A DNA stretch of 64,000 nt from Deferribacteraceae bacterium V6Fe1 (GCA_022813675.1 CP063375.1:434001-498000); one strand, 5' to 3'; shown: positions 45,871-54,862, numbered from the stretch's first letter. Notes: generated by a model not told the origin, from the letters alone. Numbers and translations are program-made.

Positions 45871-46464
45871 TCAGTAATTAAAAATCTCAGTATTTAAAGG
45901 GACTTCTTTCTTAAATTCCGAATCATCAAGCTTTGCATTAATCTGCACATTATTAAAAGTTACTACGGTAAGATTGCCATTATTATCTTCACTGGTTATC
46001 TTCTTTATATACTCGTCGGAAAATTCTATCAAAAGATATTTGAGTCCAATATCGGTTTTTGGGATAAGTTTTACGACGTTGTCTGAAACGGGCTCAAAAT
46101 TAAATGTGTTTTTAGCTTCTTTCAAATCAAGTAAAATTTGAAAGATTATGTTATTTGACCCGCTTGAAGTTACCTTCTGTCTTATCAACTGCTCGGTCGA
46201 GCTGTCATAATATTCCATACTGTCTTTTGTAAAAAGATAATATTGAGGGTAAGGGCTCTTATAATCCCAAAGGACTTTGGTGTTTGATAACAATTTGATA
46301 ACCCCCGTGTAAGCATCTGTGCCGAAATCTTTAATAGTTGTTTCTTGATAAAAGTCCGCCCTCAGACTCTTAACTGCAGTAAATTTATCAATTAAAGAAT
46401 CAATATTTTCTGCAAATAAACCACCTGAAAAAATAAAAATCATCAAAAAGTAAAATATCCTCAT
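45871..46464 (-). CDS. lolA: periplasmic lipoprotein carrier LolA
   Basis: LolA takes lipoproteins from LolCDE to the outer membrane. The 197-residue protein has a signal peptide (cleaved near FA/ENID), then SLRADFYQET, the beta-strand YTGVIKLLSN, and VLWDYKSPYPQYYLF, all typical of LolA. A LolB-like protein is encoded at 9288. GGAGG precedes the ATG. It shares a divergent promoter region with the receiver gene and is followed by DUF4010. Confidence 0.9.
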   Translation of the reverse strand: MRIFYFLMIFIFSGGLFAENIDSLIDKFTAVKSLRADFYQETTIKDFGTDAYTGVIKLLSNTKVLWDYKSPYPQYYLFTKDSMEYYDSSTEQLIRQKVTSSGSNNIIFQILLDLKEAKNTFNFEPVSDNVVKLIPKTDIGLKYLLIEFSDEYIKKITSEDNNGNLTVVTFNNVQINAKLDDSEFKKEVPLNTEIFNY

Positions 46465-46483
46465 TTTATCCTCCGTAAAAATA

Positions 46484-46492
46484 TGCTATATT
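46484..46492 (+). promoter_or_regulatory. extended -10 promoter of the receiver gene
   Basis: TGCTATATT is an extended -10. GGAG and the TTG start follow about 30 bases later. The site overlaps the divergent lolA promoter. Confidence 0.5.
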
Positions 46493-46518
46493 ATAGATAT
46501 TTTTTTCAAAGGAGTAAA
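46490..46518 (-). promoter_or_regulatory. promoter of lolA
   Basis: TTTACT and TATAAT on the minus strand are 17 bases apart. The -10 overlaps the -10 of the plus-strand receiver gene, so the two promoters may compete. Confidence 0.6.
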
Positions 46519-46521
46519 GAA

Positions 46522-46863
46522 TTGAGTATACTTTTGCTGGATGATGAAGAAGTTTTTGCCAAAATGCTTAGTATTGTTTGTGCAAGCAAAGGGACTAAAT
46601 TTTATTATGCACGGACAATTGACGAGGCAAAAGAAATAGTAAAAAACAATCATATAGAATACGCAATTATCGATCAAAATTTGAGAAATGAGAAAGGGAT
46701 AAGCTTTAATAGATTTGTTAAGGATACTGCAACCGGGATAAAAACAATCTTCTGCTCCGGAGTTTTAGATAATATTGACAACGATGAGCTAAACCGATTT
46801 GACTTTGTAATAGACAAATCGGAATTAATCACATTTTTAAACAATCTTCTATTAAAATCATAA
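46522..46863 (+). CDS. single-domain response regulator
   Basis: This is a stand-alone receiver of 113 residues. It has the acidic pocket LLLDDEEVFAK, the phosphorylated Asp in YAIIDQNLRNEKG, the Ser/Thr switch in FCSGVLDN, and the conserved Lys in VIDKSELI. No output domain is fused. I chose TTG at 46522 since GGAG lies seven bases before it; the ORF is open further up but has no start site. No kinase is nearby, so its partner is unknown. Confidence 0.85.
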   Translation: MSILLLDDEEVFAKMLSIVCASKGTKFYYARTIDEAKEIVKNNHIEYAIIDQNLRNEKGISFNRFVKDTATGIKTIFCSGVLDNIDNDELNRFDFVIDKSELITFLNNLLLKS

Positions 46864-46886
46864 AAATCATGAAAAATATGATTTTT
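46862..46886 (+). repeat. inverted repeat after the receiver gene
   Basis: AAAAATCAT and ATGATTTTT form a nine-base-pair stem with a seven-base loop right after the receiver stop. It is not followed by a long T-run, so it may be a weak terminator or an operator upstream of the next promoter. Confidence 0.45.
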
Positions 46887-46889
46887 ATA

Positions 46890-46917
46890 TTGACAAACTA
46901 AAATTTTCATATATCCT
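46890..46917 (+). promoter_or_regulatory. promoter of the Rrf2-metY-cysK operon
   Basis: A perfect TTGACA is followed after 16 bases by TATCCT. The 5' leader would be short, leading into AAGGAGG. Confidence 0.6.
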
Positions 46918-46935
46918 ACCTAAAAAGGAGGAATG

Positions 46936-47358
46936 ATGAATCTTAACGTCAAAACCATTTACGCCATGATAGCCATCGGAGAGCTAACGCTAAATCACGG
47001 GAAAAGCTTTCTAAAGGCATCCGACATATCATCAAAATATAACATCCCGCCGAGATTTTTGGAGCTTACGCTAAACGACCTGAAAACAAATGGGATTATC
47101 AACTCCAAAAGGGGCGCAAAAGGTGGATTTTACATACTCAAAAATCCTGAAGAGATAACTCTTTTTGACATAATAAACGTTACCGAAGCCAGCACAAAAG
47201 TTTTTGAATGTGAACCATTGCAAAATAAGCATCTGTGCGTTTTCAAGAATATTTTTGACGACCTGAACAATACCATTATTGATTTCTTCAAAAGTATCAC
47301 AGCTGTCAAGATTGCTGAAACAATAAGGGATAAAAATACAGTAGATTTTATAATATAA
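46936..47358 (+). CDS. Rrf2-family transcription regulator
   Basis: The 140-residue protein has the Rrf2 winged-helix start (VKTIYAMIAIGELTL), the recognition helix PPRFLELTLNDLKTNG and the wing GAKGGFYILKNPEEITL. Two cysteines lie at the usual cluster region (FECEPLQNKHLC) but not the three of IscR, so iron-sulfur binding is uncertain. CymR, a member of this family in Bacillus, controls cysteine genes. It lies 15 bases before metY and cysK, which points to a similar role. The ATG at 46936 fits the AAGGAGG site better than the one at 46933. Confidence 0.88.
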   Translation: MNLNVKTIYAMIAIGELTLNHGKSFLKASDISSKYNIPPRFLELTLNDLKTNGIINSKRGAKGGFYILKNPEEITLFDIINVTEASTKVFECEPLQNKHLCVFKNIFDDLNNTIIDFFKSITAVKIAETIRDKNTVDFII

Positions 47359-47373
47359 ACCGGAGGATAAGCC

Positions 47374-48660
47374 ATGAAAAACATTGCTAGCAAACTTTTA
47401 CACTCAGGATACACACCTGATTCAACAGGTGCAAGGGCAGTACCAATCTACCAAACATCAGCATATATGTTCAAATCCACTGAGCATGCCGCCAATCTGT
47501 TTGCGTTAAAAGAGTTTGGCAATATTTACACAAGACTCATGAACCCAACAACAGATGTACTTGAAAAAAGATTAGCGGCTCTGCACGGTGGGACAGCCGC
47601 AATTGCCACATCAAGCGGTCATGCTGCAATGTTTTACGCCATATTAAATATTACTGAGCTTGGTGACAATATTGTATCATCTTCGAATCTTTACGGCGGG
47701 ACATACAACCTTTTCAAAAATACCTTTAAAAAACTTGGCAGAGAAGCAAGACTGATAGATTCGAGTAAACCTGAAAATTACTTGAATGCTGCCGATGAAA
47801 AGACCAAGGCATTTTATATCGAAACTATAGGCAACCCCAAAAACAACGTGGGAGATTTTGAAAAAATTGCAAAATACGCCCACGACTTAAAAATACCGCT
47901 CATTGTTGACAATACCGTCGCACCATATATTTGCAACCCTTTTGAATACGGTGCTGATATTGTTGTCTATTCTATAACCAAATATGTTACCGGCAATGGC
48001 ACAAGTATGGGGGGAGCAATCGTTGAAAAAGGCGATTTCGATTGGAGTAGTGGAAAATTCCCCGAATTTGTAAACCCTGACGAATCTTATCATGGTCTTG
48101 TATACTGGGATGCTTTTGGAAACCACGATAAAGCCGTATTAAAGGGAGCAAGCTTTTCAATGAAAGTAAGATTGCAACTTTTAAGAGACATAGGAGCTTG
48201 CATAAGTCCGTTTAACTCTTTCATGGCAATCGAAGGGCTGGAAACTCTCACATTGAGAATGAAAAAACACTGTGAAAACGCGCTTGAAATAGCAAAATTC
48301 CTTGCAGGACATCCAAAAGTTTCTTGGGTTAATTACCCTGGACTAAGCTCTCACCCTGACCATCAAAATGCGGTTAAATATTTGAAAAATGGCTACGGTG
48401 CCATAATCGGTTTTGGAGTAAAAGGGGGGTATGAAGCAGGGGTAAATTTTATAAATTCTTTAAAAATGGTTTCCCATGTGGCTAATATCGGTGATGCAAG
48501 AAGTCTTGTCATTCACCCCGCAAGCACCACTCACCAACAATTAAGTAAAGAGGACAGGGAAAAAGCAGGCGTTACTGATGATTTTATAAGATTCTCAGTA
48601 GGGATAGAAGAACCTGAAGATATCATAGAAGATATTGAGCAGGCATTAAACAAAATGTAG
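47374..48660 (+). CDS. metY: O-acetylhomoserine sulfhydrylase
   Basis: MetY makes homocysteine from O-acetylhomoserine and sulfide, using PLP. The 428-residue protein has [43 protein letters not shown], and the PLP Lys203 in [16 protein letters not shown]. The 428-residue length and sequence are typical of the OAH sulfhydrylase subgroup of the Cys/Met PLP family. It lies between the Rrf2 regulator and cysK, so it belongs to sulfide assimilation. Confidence 0.93.
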   Translation: MKNIASKLLHSGYTPDSTGARAVPIYQTSAYMFKSTEHAANLFALKEFGNIYTRLMNPTTDVLEKRLAALHGGTAAIATSSGHAAMFYAILNITELGDNIVSSSNLYGGTYNLFKNTFKKLGREARLIDSSKPENYLNAADEKTKAFYIETIGNPKNNVGDFEKIAKYAHDLKIPLIVDNTVAPYICNPFEYGADIVVYSITKYVTGNGTSMGGAIVEKGDFDWSSGKFPEFVNPDESYHGLVYWDAFGNHDKAVLKGASFSMKVRLQLLRDIGACISPFNSFMAIEGLETLTLRMKKHCENALEIAKFLAGHPKVSWVNYPGLSSHPDHQNAVKYLKNGYGAIIGFGVKGGYEAGVNFINSLKMVSHVANIGDARSLVIHPASTTHQQLSKEDREKAGVTDDFIRFSVGIEEPEDIIEDIEQALNKM

Positions 48661-48668
48661 AGGTAATT

Positions 48669-49619
48669 ATGAGAAATCTATACAACAAAATGTACCAAAC
48701 AGTAGGAAACACACCACTTGTTAGGCTTGAAAAGGTTTCAAAAGAGCTCGGAGTAAATCTGTTTGCAAAACTGGAAAGCAGAAATCCCGGATTTTCCGTA
48801 AAGGATAGAATCGCTTACGGAATGCTTAATGATGCCATTTCAACAGGCAAACTAAAAGATGGGATGAGAATAATTGAGCCTACAAGCGGCAATACAGGAA
48901 TAGCCCTTGCTATGATGGGTGCTTCATTGGGATTTAAGGTTACCCTTGTCATGCCTGAGTCAATGAGCATCGAAAGACGGGCAATGATGAAATATTACGG
49001 AGCAGATTTCATTCTTACTCCGGCTGAAAAAGGGATGAAAGGGGCAATCGACAAGGCGACCGAAGTCTTAAATGAAAATCCTAAAGAATATTTCATGCCT
49101 CAGCAGTTTGACAACCCTGCAAACCCTAAAATTCACGAAGCGACAACAGGCCCCGAAATTTTCAGAGACCTGCAAGGTGACATAGACTTTTTTGTCGCAG
49201 GTGTCGGGACAGGTGGCACAATTTCCGGGACTTCCAGATACTTAAAAAGGGTAAGTTTTAAAAGTTTTGCAAGCGTTGCGGTTGAACCTGCCAAAAGCCC
49301 CGCAATCATAAAATATCTTAACAAAGAGGATTTTACCCCTGCACCACATAAGATACAGGGGATAGGAGCCGGTTTTATACCAAAAAATTTAGATTTAAGT
49401 GTAATTGATCATGTTTATGCCGTTGATGATGAAGCGGCATTTGAGGCGGCAAAAGAACTTGCTTTTAGCGAAGGGATTGCGGCAGGGATTTCTTCCGGGG
49501 CAAATTTTGAAGCGGCAAAAGCGGTAGCAAAAAATCTTGCCAAACAAGATGACAATATTGTATTTATCGTGTGTGATACCGGTGAAAGATATTTGAGCAC
49601 AGACCTATTTTCAAAATAA
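48669..49619 (+). CDS. cysK: cysteine synthase
   Basis: CysK makes cysteine from O-acetylserine and sulfide. The 316-residue protein has GNTPLVRL, the PLP Lys45 in GFSVKDRIAYGM, PTSGNTGIALAMM and GVGTGGTISGTSRYL. These are CysK features; a cystathionine synthase role is less likely. It is eight bases after metY. A structured segment follows the stop. Confidence 0.95.
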   Translation: MRNLYNKMYQTVGNTPLVRLEKVSKELGVNLFAKLESRNPGFSVKDRIAYGMLNDAISTGKLKDGMRIIEPTSGNTGIALAMMGASLGFKVTLVMPESMSIERRAMMKYYGADFILTPAEKGMKGAIDKATEVLNENPKEYFMPQQFDNPANPKIHEATTGPEIFRDLQGDIDFFVAGVGTGGTISGTSRYLKRVSFKSFASVAVEPAKSPAIIKYLNKEDFTPAPHKIQGIGAGFIPKNLDLSVIDHVYAVDDEAAFEAAKELAFSEGIAAGISSGANFEAAKAVAKNLAKQDDNIVFIVCDTGERYLSTDLFSK

Positions 49620-49658
49620 ATGCAGAAGAAAATTAATTGCTACAAATGTAAATTTTTC

Positions 49659-49772
49659 TTTGTCACATGGGACAAAAGTAGGCCTTACGGTTGTAAGGCC
49701 TACGGCTTTAAAAGTAAAACTATGCCAAGTCAGGTAGTACTCTCCACTTCCGGTCAGGAGTGTTTGTCTTTT
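49659..49772 (+). terminator. hairpin cluster after cysK
   Basis: Three hairpins lie in the 310-base gap: TTTGTC/GACAAA (49659-49676), a perfect 11-pair GTAGGCCTTAC/GTAAGGCCTAC (49678-49703), and CACTTCC/GGAGTG (49745-49762) followed by TTTGTCTTTT. The last is a plausible terminator. Because the next promoter lies downstream (49873), the cluster belongs to the 3' end of the cysK transcript. I could not match it to a known riboswitch. Confidence 0.45.
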
Positions 49773-49798
49773 AGTCAATAAAACCATCCTTAAGATAC

Positions 49799-49854
49799 TT
49801 ACCTCTTTTTACTTAAATCAAAATTACCTCTTAAATATTAAAAAATCCTTACCT
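49799..49854 (+). repeat. three TTACCT repeats at exact 25-bp spacing
   Basis: TTACCT starts at 49799, 49824 and 49849; the first two continue as TTACCTCTT. The last copy falls at the -35 position of the promoter at 49873. The regular spacing suggests binding sites of a regulator on one side of the DNA every ~2.4 turns. Confidence 0.55.
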
Positions 49855-49864
49855 AACTAAAATT

Positions 49865-49883
49865 GATTATGATATAATTTATT
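49865..49883 (+). promoter_or_regulatory. Fur-like box over the -10 of the Fe3+ transporter
   Basis: GATTATGATATAATTTATT matches 13 of 19 positions of the Fur consensus. It covers a perfect TATAAT at 49873-49878. This position fits repression by iron. The gene just downstream is an Fe3+-type binding protein. Confidence 0.5.
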
Positions 49884-49929
49884 TGTCACAAAGTTTGTAT
49901 TTAATAAAACTTTGAAAAAAGGAGGAAGT

Positions 49930-50919
49930 ATGAAAAAATTAATCCTAATCGCATTACTGGCATTTTTTGCCGTTTCCTCCTACTCATTTGATGCCAATCT
50001 TGCAAAAAAAGAGGGTAAGGTTAATCTGTATGCAAATATTACCGCAATTGAACCTCTGGTTGAAAAATTTTCATCTGACACTGGGGTAAAAGCTACTTAC
50101 ACACGGATATCTACATCAAAATATCTTGCCACTGTCCTTACAGAATTTTCAGCCGGGAAACTGCAAGCTGATGTTGTACAAGGGCCACTTCCAATACTTA
50201 ACACTTTAAAAGATAAAGGGGTGCTTAAAAAATATGACAAATCTTTCTTGGACGGCTATCCTGATTGGGCTAAAGCGGATGACTATATCGCAGCATTTGG
50301 AATAGAATATGTAGCAGTAATTTACAACAAAGAATTAGTAAAAGGGGATGACATACCGAAGAACTATATGGATTTAATAAACCCAAAATGGAAGAATAAA
50401 ATCGTTATGCCTGACCCTGCTTCACATGCGACCACAATTTCCTGGCTTGTGGGCTTAAAAGAAAACAAAATATTTGGCAATGACGAAGAATGGATGAAGT
50501 TTGTCAAAGGTCTTGCAGCAAACAGGCCTATGTTTGTAAAATCTTTCAGCCCTACCCCTGCACCTGTTGAAAGCGGAGAAAAACTCTTGGCTATCTCAAT
50601 GCCTAAATATATAGTTACAAAAGCTCCGGCTCCTCTTGATTGGGTTAAAACAGACACTCTCCTTGGCTCACCGAGAGGGATTGCTTTGGTTGAGAAATCT
50701 ACCAATCCGAATGCTGCCGAAATGTTTTTAAAATATTGGCTTTCTGAAAATAATATGAGAGAACTTGCAAATAAGGTTGGGGAGTATGTTCTTGCTAAAA
50801 ATGTATTCCCTCCAATAAACGAAATTGAAAAAGCAAAAGTTATTCCTATAAGGGAGCTTACCGACGAAGAAACAAAAAAATGGGGAGAAGAATTCAAAAC
50901 CATTTTTTACGGTAAATAG
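49930..50919 (+). CDS. periplasmic solute-binding protein, Fe3+ type
   Basis: The 329-residue protein (counted from the ATG at 49930, with GGAGG upstream) has a signal peptide (MKKLILIALLAFF...) and a family 1/6 binding-protein fold: KVNLYANITAIEPLVEKFSSD, YNKELVKGDDIPKNYMDLI, and GIALVEKSTNPNAAEMFLKYWLS. Such proteins bind Fe3+, 2-aminoethylphosphonate or thiamine. The usual paired Tyr iron ligands are not evident, so the substrate is uncertain; the Fur-like box points to iron. It leads an ABC transporter with 50976 and 52068. Confidence 0.82.
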   Translation: MKKLILIALLAFFAVSSYSFDANLAKKEGKVNLYANITAIEPLVEKFSSDTGVKATYTRISTSKYLATVLTEFSAGKLQADVVQGPLPILNTLKDKGVLKKYDKSFLDGYPDWAKADDYIAAFGIEYVAVIYNKELVKGDDIPKNYMDLINPKWKNKIVMPDPASHATTISWLVGLKENKIFGNDEEWMKFVKGLAANRPMFVKSFSPTPAPVESGEKLLAISMPKYIVTKAPAPLDWVKTDTLLGSPRGIALVEKSTNPNAAEMFLKYWLSENNMRELANKVGEYVLAKNVFPPINEIEKAKVIPIRELTDEETKKWGEEFKTIFYGK

Positions 50920-50923
50920 ACTT

Positions 50924-50942
50924 GAGGGGGTCCCCCCCCCTC
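50924..50942 (+). repeat. G/C hairpin with C9 run between binding protein and ATPase
   Basis: GAGGGGG and CCCCCTC form a seven-pair stem around a TCCCC loop. The C-run is nine long. It follows the binding-protein stop by five bases and may lower or protect the transcript so that the binding protein is made in excess. Long C-runs can also vary in length. Confidence 0.55.
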
Positions 50943-50975
50943 GCTAATTTTATTCAACTATAATATGGAGATAGT

Positions 50976-52058
50976 ATGATAAAAGTCAGAAACTTAAACA
51001 AATATTACCATGCAGACTCTAAAATTATTAAAGCTCTTGATAATGTAAATATCGAAATCCCTTCCAATAAAATTTTTACTTTGCTTGGACCGAGCGGATG
51101 CGGAAAGACAACTCTGCTTAGGTCATTGGTAGGTCTTGAAACACCTGACAGCGGAGAAATTGAGATTGACGGTCAAATAGTTTTTTCAAGTGAAAAACAC
51201 ATATATATACCTACCGAAAAAAGAGGGCTTGGTATGGTTTTTCAGACATATGCTATATGGCCACATATGACAATATATGAAAATATAGCTTATCCCCTTG
51301 AAAACCTTAAATTACCTAAAGATGAAATTAAAAGCAGAGTTAAAGACATACTTAAGCTGGTACAGCTCGACGGCTTTGAAAATAGACCCGCCACCAAAAT
51401 TTCAGGAGGGCAGCAGCAAAGGGTCGCTCTGGCAAGAGCACTCGTGGCAAAGCCTAAAGTAATCCTTTTTGACGAGCCATTGAGTAACTTAGATGCTAAG
51501 TTAAGAGAAGATACAAGAAAAGAGTTAAAGGTTTTCCTTTCGGAGCTTGGAATTACTGCGGTTTATGTCACTCATGACAGGATAGAAGCTCTCGCTCTGT
51601 CCGATACCATCGCTGTAATGAGGAGCGGTAAAATAGTTGAAACAGGAACACCAAAAAAGATTTATTTTCATTCGGAGACAAGTTTCGTTGCTGACTTTAT
51701 TGGAAAAGTAAATATTTTTAAGGGTGAAGTAGCAGGGGAAGATGGTAAACATACAATTCTTAAAACTGAGCTTGGGACAATCAAAGGTATTGCAAATAGA
51801 AAATATTCGAAAGGCGAACAAGCTCTATTTTTTATAAGGCCTGAATTTATAAATATTTCCAAGGAACCTGCATCAAACATAAACACAATTAAAGGTATTT
51901 TAAAAAATCTTGTTTTTGTGGGTGAATCGTATGAAGCAGACTTTGTCACAGGTGCACACACTTTTTCGGTAACAATTAACCCTGATGATAATTTTGTAGA
52001 AAACGAAGAGGCTTTTATCACATTTGACCCTAAATATACCGTTATAATAAACGATTAG
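50976..52058 (+). CDS. ABC transporter ATPase, Fe3+ type
   Basis: The 360-residue ATPase has Walker A GPSGCGKTT (38-46), the Q-loop, the signature ISGGQQQRVALARAL, Walker B VILFDEPLSNLDAKLRE and the His-loop VTHDRIEAL. A C-terminal TOBE-like domain begins near residue 240 (KGEVAGEDGKHTIL). It powers the two-domain permease next door. Its gene starts 56 bases after the binding-protein stop, past the G/C hairpin. Confidence 0.93.
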   Translation: MIKVRNLNKYYHADSKIIKALDNVNIEIPSNKIFTLLGPSGCGKTTLLRSLVGLETPDSGEIEIDGQIVFSSEKHIYIPTEKRGLGMVFQTYAIWPHMTIYENIAYPLENLKLPKDEIKSRVKDILKLVQLDGFENRPATKISGGQQQRVALARALVAKPKVILFDEPLSNLDAKLREDTRKELKVFLSELGITAVYVTHDRIEALALSDTIAVMRSGKIVETGTPKKIYFHSETSFVADFIGKVNIFKGEVAGEDGKHTILKTELGTIKGIANRKYSKGEQALFFIRPEFINISKEPASNINTIKGILKNLVFVGESYEADFVTGAHTFSVTINPDDNFVENEEAFITFDPKYTVIIND

Positions 52059-52067
52059 GAGAATACC

Positions 52068-53741
52068 TTGAGAAAAAACAGACTTGTTTATTTTCTTATC
52101 TTAATAGTTAGTTTTCTTACCGTATGCCCAGTAATTATGCTTTTATTGGGAAGTTTCTTAAACAATTTGGGGAATTTCAGCGGATTTACTTTTGAAAAAT
52201 ATATTGCAGCATACACTGACCCTGAATTTTTAAAAATAATTTATAATACAGTGGTATTCGTGGTAGGCTCAGCCATTTTTGCAGCAGTTTTGGCGATATT
52301 TTTATCATACATGAATACACGCACAGACATTCCGTTTAAATTCTTATTTAAAATTATCTCTATAATACCTATGATGATACCTCACATACTTTTTTCCATA
52401 AGTTGGGTACTATTGCTCAACCCGAGCAACGGTATTTTAAATACTGCATTAATGAACATTCTTGGACTTTCAGACAGCCCGTTTAACATATACAGCATAT
52501 CGGGGATGATTTTTGTGGAAGGGCTTTTGGATTTGCCGATAGCATACCTCATAATCGCACCGGCAATGAGCTCATTTGATATCTCCCTTGAAGAATCTTC
52601 AAAAGTAAGCGGAGCATCTAACACAAAAACATTCTTCAAAATTACACTTCCTGTTTTAAGGCCTGCAATAATGGCATCATTTATCTTGGTAATAGTTAGA
52701 AGCCTTGCATCATTTGCCGTGCCTTCGGTAATAGGTATGCCGGGAAGAATTTATGTCTTGTCAACTCACATATATAGGGTTGTTTCCTCAGGATTTTCTG
52801 CTGACTATGGAATGGCTGCAGCAATAGGGATGAGTGCATTAGCGGCTTCTATTGTATTGATATATATTTACAGATATCTTGTTTCAGAGACAAGCAAATT
52901 CGTAACAATTTCAAGTCGCGGTTTTAAGCCTGTACTTATAAGTCTTAAAAATTATAAATATCCACTATTTTTCTTAGTGGGCTTTATCTCATTTATACTT
53001 ATAGTTGTCCCGGTTGTAGTACTATGCTACACATCCCTCACCCCTTACGTGATGGTCCCCACAAAACGTGCATTTTCAATGATGAGTCTAAAAAATTGGT
53101 ACGAAGTGATGAAAGATCCCATATCTATGTTATCGCTAAAAAACAGCCTATTCCTTGGCATTACAGGTGCAACACTGGGGGTGTTGTTATCCGTTTTCGT
53201 ATCTTACGTAATAGTTAAAGTTAAAACAAAAGCCGCCGGGTTTCTTGAAAGCCTTAGTTTCCTTTCTTTCTCTTTCCCAGGAATAGTAATTGGTGTAGGC
53301 TTTATGTGGTTTTTTGTCAAGACCCCGCTTTATGGTACAATATGGGCACTTCTAATCGGTTATATAGCAACTTACTTACCCTACGGAATAAGACCTATAA
53401 GCAGTGCTTTTATACAGATACATGATAGTCTTGAAGAGTCTTCAAGGGTTTGCGGGGCATCCTATTTAACCACACTAAGAAAGATTATAATACCGCTTTT
53501 AATACCGGGAATTGTTTCATCCTGGATACTAATGAGCACAATGTTTTTCAGAGAGTTAACCCTATCTGTAGTCCTTTCAAGGCCTGGTTCGGAAGTACTT
53601 GCTGTGCAAATTTTAAGATTTTCAGAAGATGGATTATGGGGGAAACTTTCCGCTTTGGGAATTATAATGATATTATTTTCAACAATAATTGTAGTGTGTG
53701 CCTCACTTTTAGGGAAAAAATTTTCTAAAATGCATATATAG
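52068..53741 (+). CDS. ABC transporter permease, two fused MetI domains
   Basis: This 557-residue protein is a duplicated permease of the FbpB/SfuB type with about 12 membrane helices. Each half carries the ATPase-contact loop: LEESSKVSGASNTKTFFKI in the first and LEESSRVCGASYLTTLRKI in the second. It starts with TTG (GGAG six bases upstream) nine bases after the ATPase stop. The pair of halves supplies both membrane subunits needed by the transporter. Confidence 0.93.
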   Translation: MRKNRLVYFLILIVSFLTVCPVIMLLLGSFLNNLGNFSGFTFEKYIAAYTDPEFLKIIYNTVVFVVGSAIFAAVLAIFLSYMNTRTDIPFKFLFKIISIIPMMIPHILFSISWVLLLNPSNGILNTALMNILGLSDSPFNIYSISGMIFVEGLLDLPIAYLIIAPAMSSFDISLEESSKVSGASNTKTFFKITLPVLRPAIMASFILVIVRSLASFAVPSVIGMPGRIYVLSTHIYRVVSSGFSADYGMAAAIGMSALAASIVLIYIYRYLVSETSKFVTISSRGFKPVLISLKNYKYPLFFLVGFISFILIVVPVVVLCYTSLTPYVMVPTKRAFSMMSLKNWYEVMKDPISMLSLKNSLFLGITGATLGVLLSVFVSYVIVKVKTKAAGFLESLSFLSFSFPGIVIGVGFMWFFVKTPLYGTIWALLIGYIATYLPYGIRPISSAFIQIHDSLEESSRVCGASYLTTLRKIIIPLLIPGIVSSWILMSTMFFRELTLSVVLSRPGSEVLAVQILRFSEDGLWGKLSALGIIMILFSTIIVVCASLLGKKFSKMHI

Positions 53742-53770
53742 CCACCATATTTGGTGGCTATATTATTTAA
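53739..53770. terminator. bidirectional terminator between permease and DUF362 gene
   Basis: TAGCCACCA and TGGTGGCTA form a nine-pair stem with a four-base loop that includes the permease stop codon, followed by a T-rich stretch. It lies between two convergent genes. Confidence 0.75.
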
Positions 53771-54833
53771 TAGGTATGAGTTCGTAACTGCAACTTCCAA
53801 GCCCTAACTTTTCTGCATGCTTCAACTGAATCATAGAATCAAGATAAGAATAAATCTCTTTAAAAGGGTCAGCATTTACCCCCATAGCCTTTTTTACAAG
53901 ATCGAAAGATGCCATATCAATTGCCACCGGGTCAGTTGAAGATAAAAACCCGATATCCCCTGTAATCGGAGCATCATTCCCTGGATAACAATCACACGCA
54001 GGGCTAATATTTGTCAGTATATTAACATACAAAATTTTCCCTTTTAATGCTTCATTTACCCCAAACGCATATTCAGCCATTTTAAGCTGAGTATTTTCGG
54101 ATGTTTCATTCCAGTTAATACCAATAGCTTCCTCAGGACATACAGCGATACACCTTGCACACCCGGTACAATTTTCATTAATTTTTGCTTTAGGATTTAT
54201 CGTTATCGCGTTATGGGCACAAGCAAAAAGGCATCTGCCGCAAGAAGTACATTTGTCTTCATGAACAGATGGCACAGATATGGAATGCATCTCAAGCTTC
54301 CCTTCCCTCGAAGCACATCCCATAGACAAGTTTTTTATTGCTCCTCCAAAGCCTGATACTTCATGCCCTTTAAAGTGTGAAACAACAACCATACCATCAG
54401 CATTTATAATATCAGCTGCTAATTTGACACTTTTTAAAAGCTCACCTTTAATAGGTACTGAAACGGAATTTTCACCTCTAAGTCCATCCGCTATAATTAC
54501 CGGTAATTGTAAAGTAGAAAAGTTAAACCCGTTCAAATAAGCATTTTTTAAATGGTCTACACTGTTTGTCCTCATCCCCACATAAAGCGTATTTGTATCG
54601 GTAAGGTAAGGGTTTACCCCAAGCTGAATAAGAGTCTCCGCTATAGGCCTGATATACACAGGATTAATGAAAGCCGTATTACCAAGCTCTCCAAAATGGG
54701 TTTTAATGGCAATTAAAGATTTTTTACCAAAATATCGGCTCGGTTCAAGTCTGTTAAAAAGCTTTTTTATCTTGTTTAAAGGGGAATTAAACTTTTTATT
54801 ATTCAGTGATGAAAAATAAACTTTTGATTGCAT
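53763..54833 (-). CDS. DUF362 protein with two 4Fe-4S clusters
   Basis: The 356-residue protein has an N-terminal DUF362 domain (KVYFSSLNN, then FGELGNTAFINP and VVSHFKGHEVSGFGGAIKN) and a C-terminal ferredoxin domain with two cluster motifs: C195-x2-C198-x2-C201-x3-C205 and C222-x2-C225-x2-C228-x3-C232. It is probably a soluble electron-transfer protein. Its partner is unknown. It is convergent with the permease and divergent from the MscS gene. Confidence 0.85.
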   Translation of the reverse strand: MQSKVYFSSLNNKKFNSPLNKIKKLFNRLEPSRYFGKKSLIAIKTHFGELGNTAFINPVYIRPIAETLIQLGVNPYLTDTNTLYVGMRTNSVDHLKNAYLNGFNFSTLQLPVIIADGLRGENSVSVPIKGELLKSVKLAADIINADGMVVVSHFKGHEVSGFGGAIKNLSMGCASREGKLEMHSISVPSVHEDKCTSCGRCLFACAHNAITINPKAKINENCTGCARCIAVCPEEAIGINWNETSENTQLKMAEYAFGVNEALKGKILYVNILTNISPACDCYPGNDAPITGDIGFLSSTDPVAIDMASFDLVKKAMGVNADPFKEIYSYLDSMIQLKHAEKLGLGSCSYELIPIK

Positions 54834-54848
54834 AATGCACCTCCTCAG

Positions 54849-54854
54849 TATAAA
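54849..54854 (+). promoter_or_regulatory. possible -10 of the MscS gene
   Basis: TATAAA lies 14 bases before the ATG at 54863. The nearest -35-like hexamers are at spacings of 15 (TTGCAT) or 19 (TTGATT) bases. There is no ribosome site, so the message may be leaderless. Confidence 0.4.
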
Positions 54855-54862
54855 ATTTTAAC

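Noticed and set aside
46867-46912. CymR-type operator at the Rrf2 promoter
   Set aside because: No match to the known ATACC/GGTAT pattern; the repeats there are A/T-rich and could be chance.
49678-49772. Possible signal recognition particle RNA because of CCGGTCAGG-like bases
   Set aside because: The conserved tetraloop and asymmetric loop pattern do not fit on either strand.
49735-49775. GTCAGGAGTG resembles a cobalamin riboswitch box
   Set aside because: The other conserved parts of the riboswitch are missing, and the segment lies upstream of a separate promoter.
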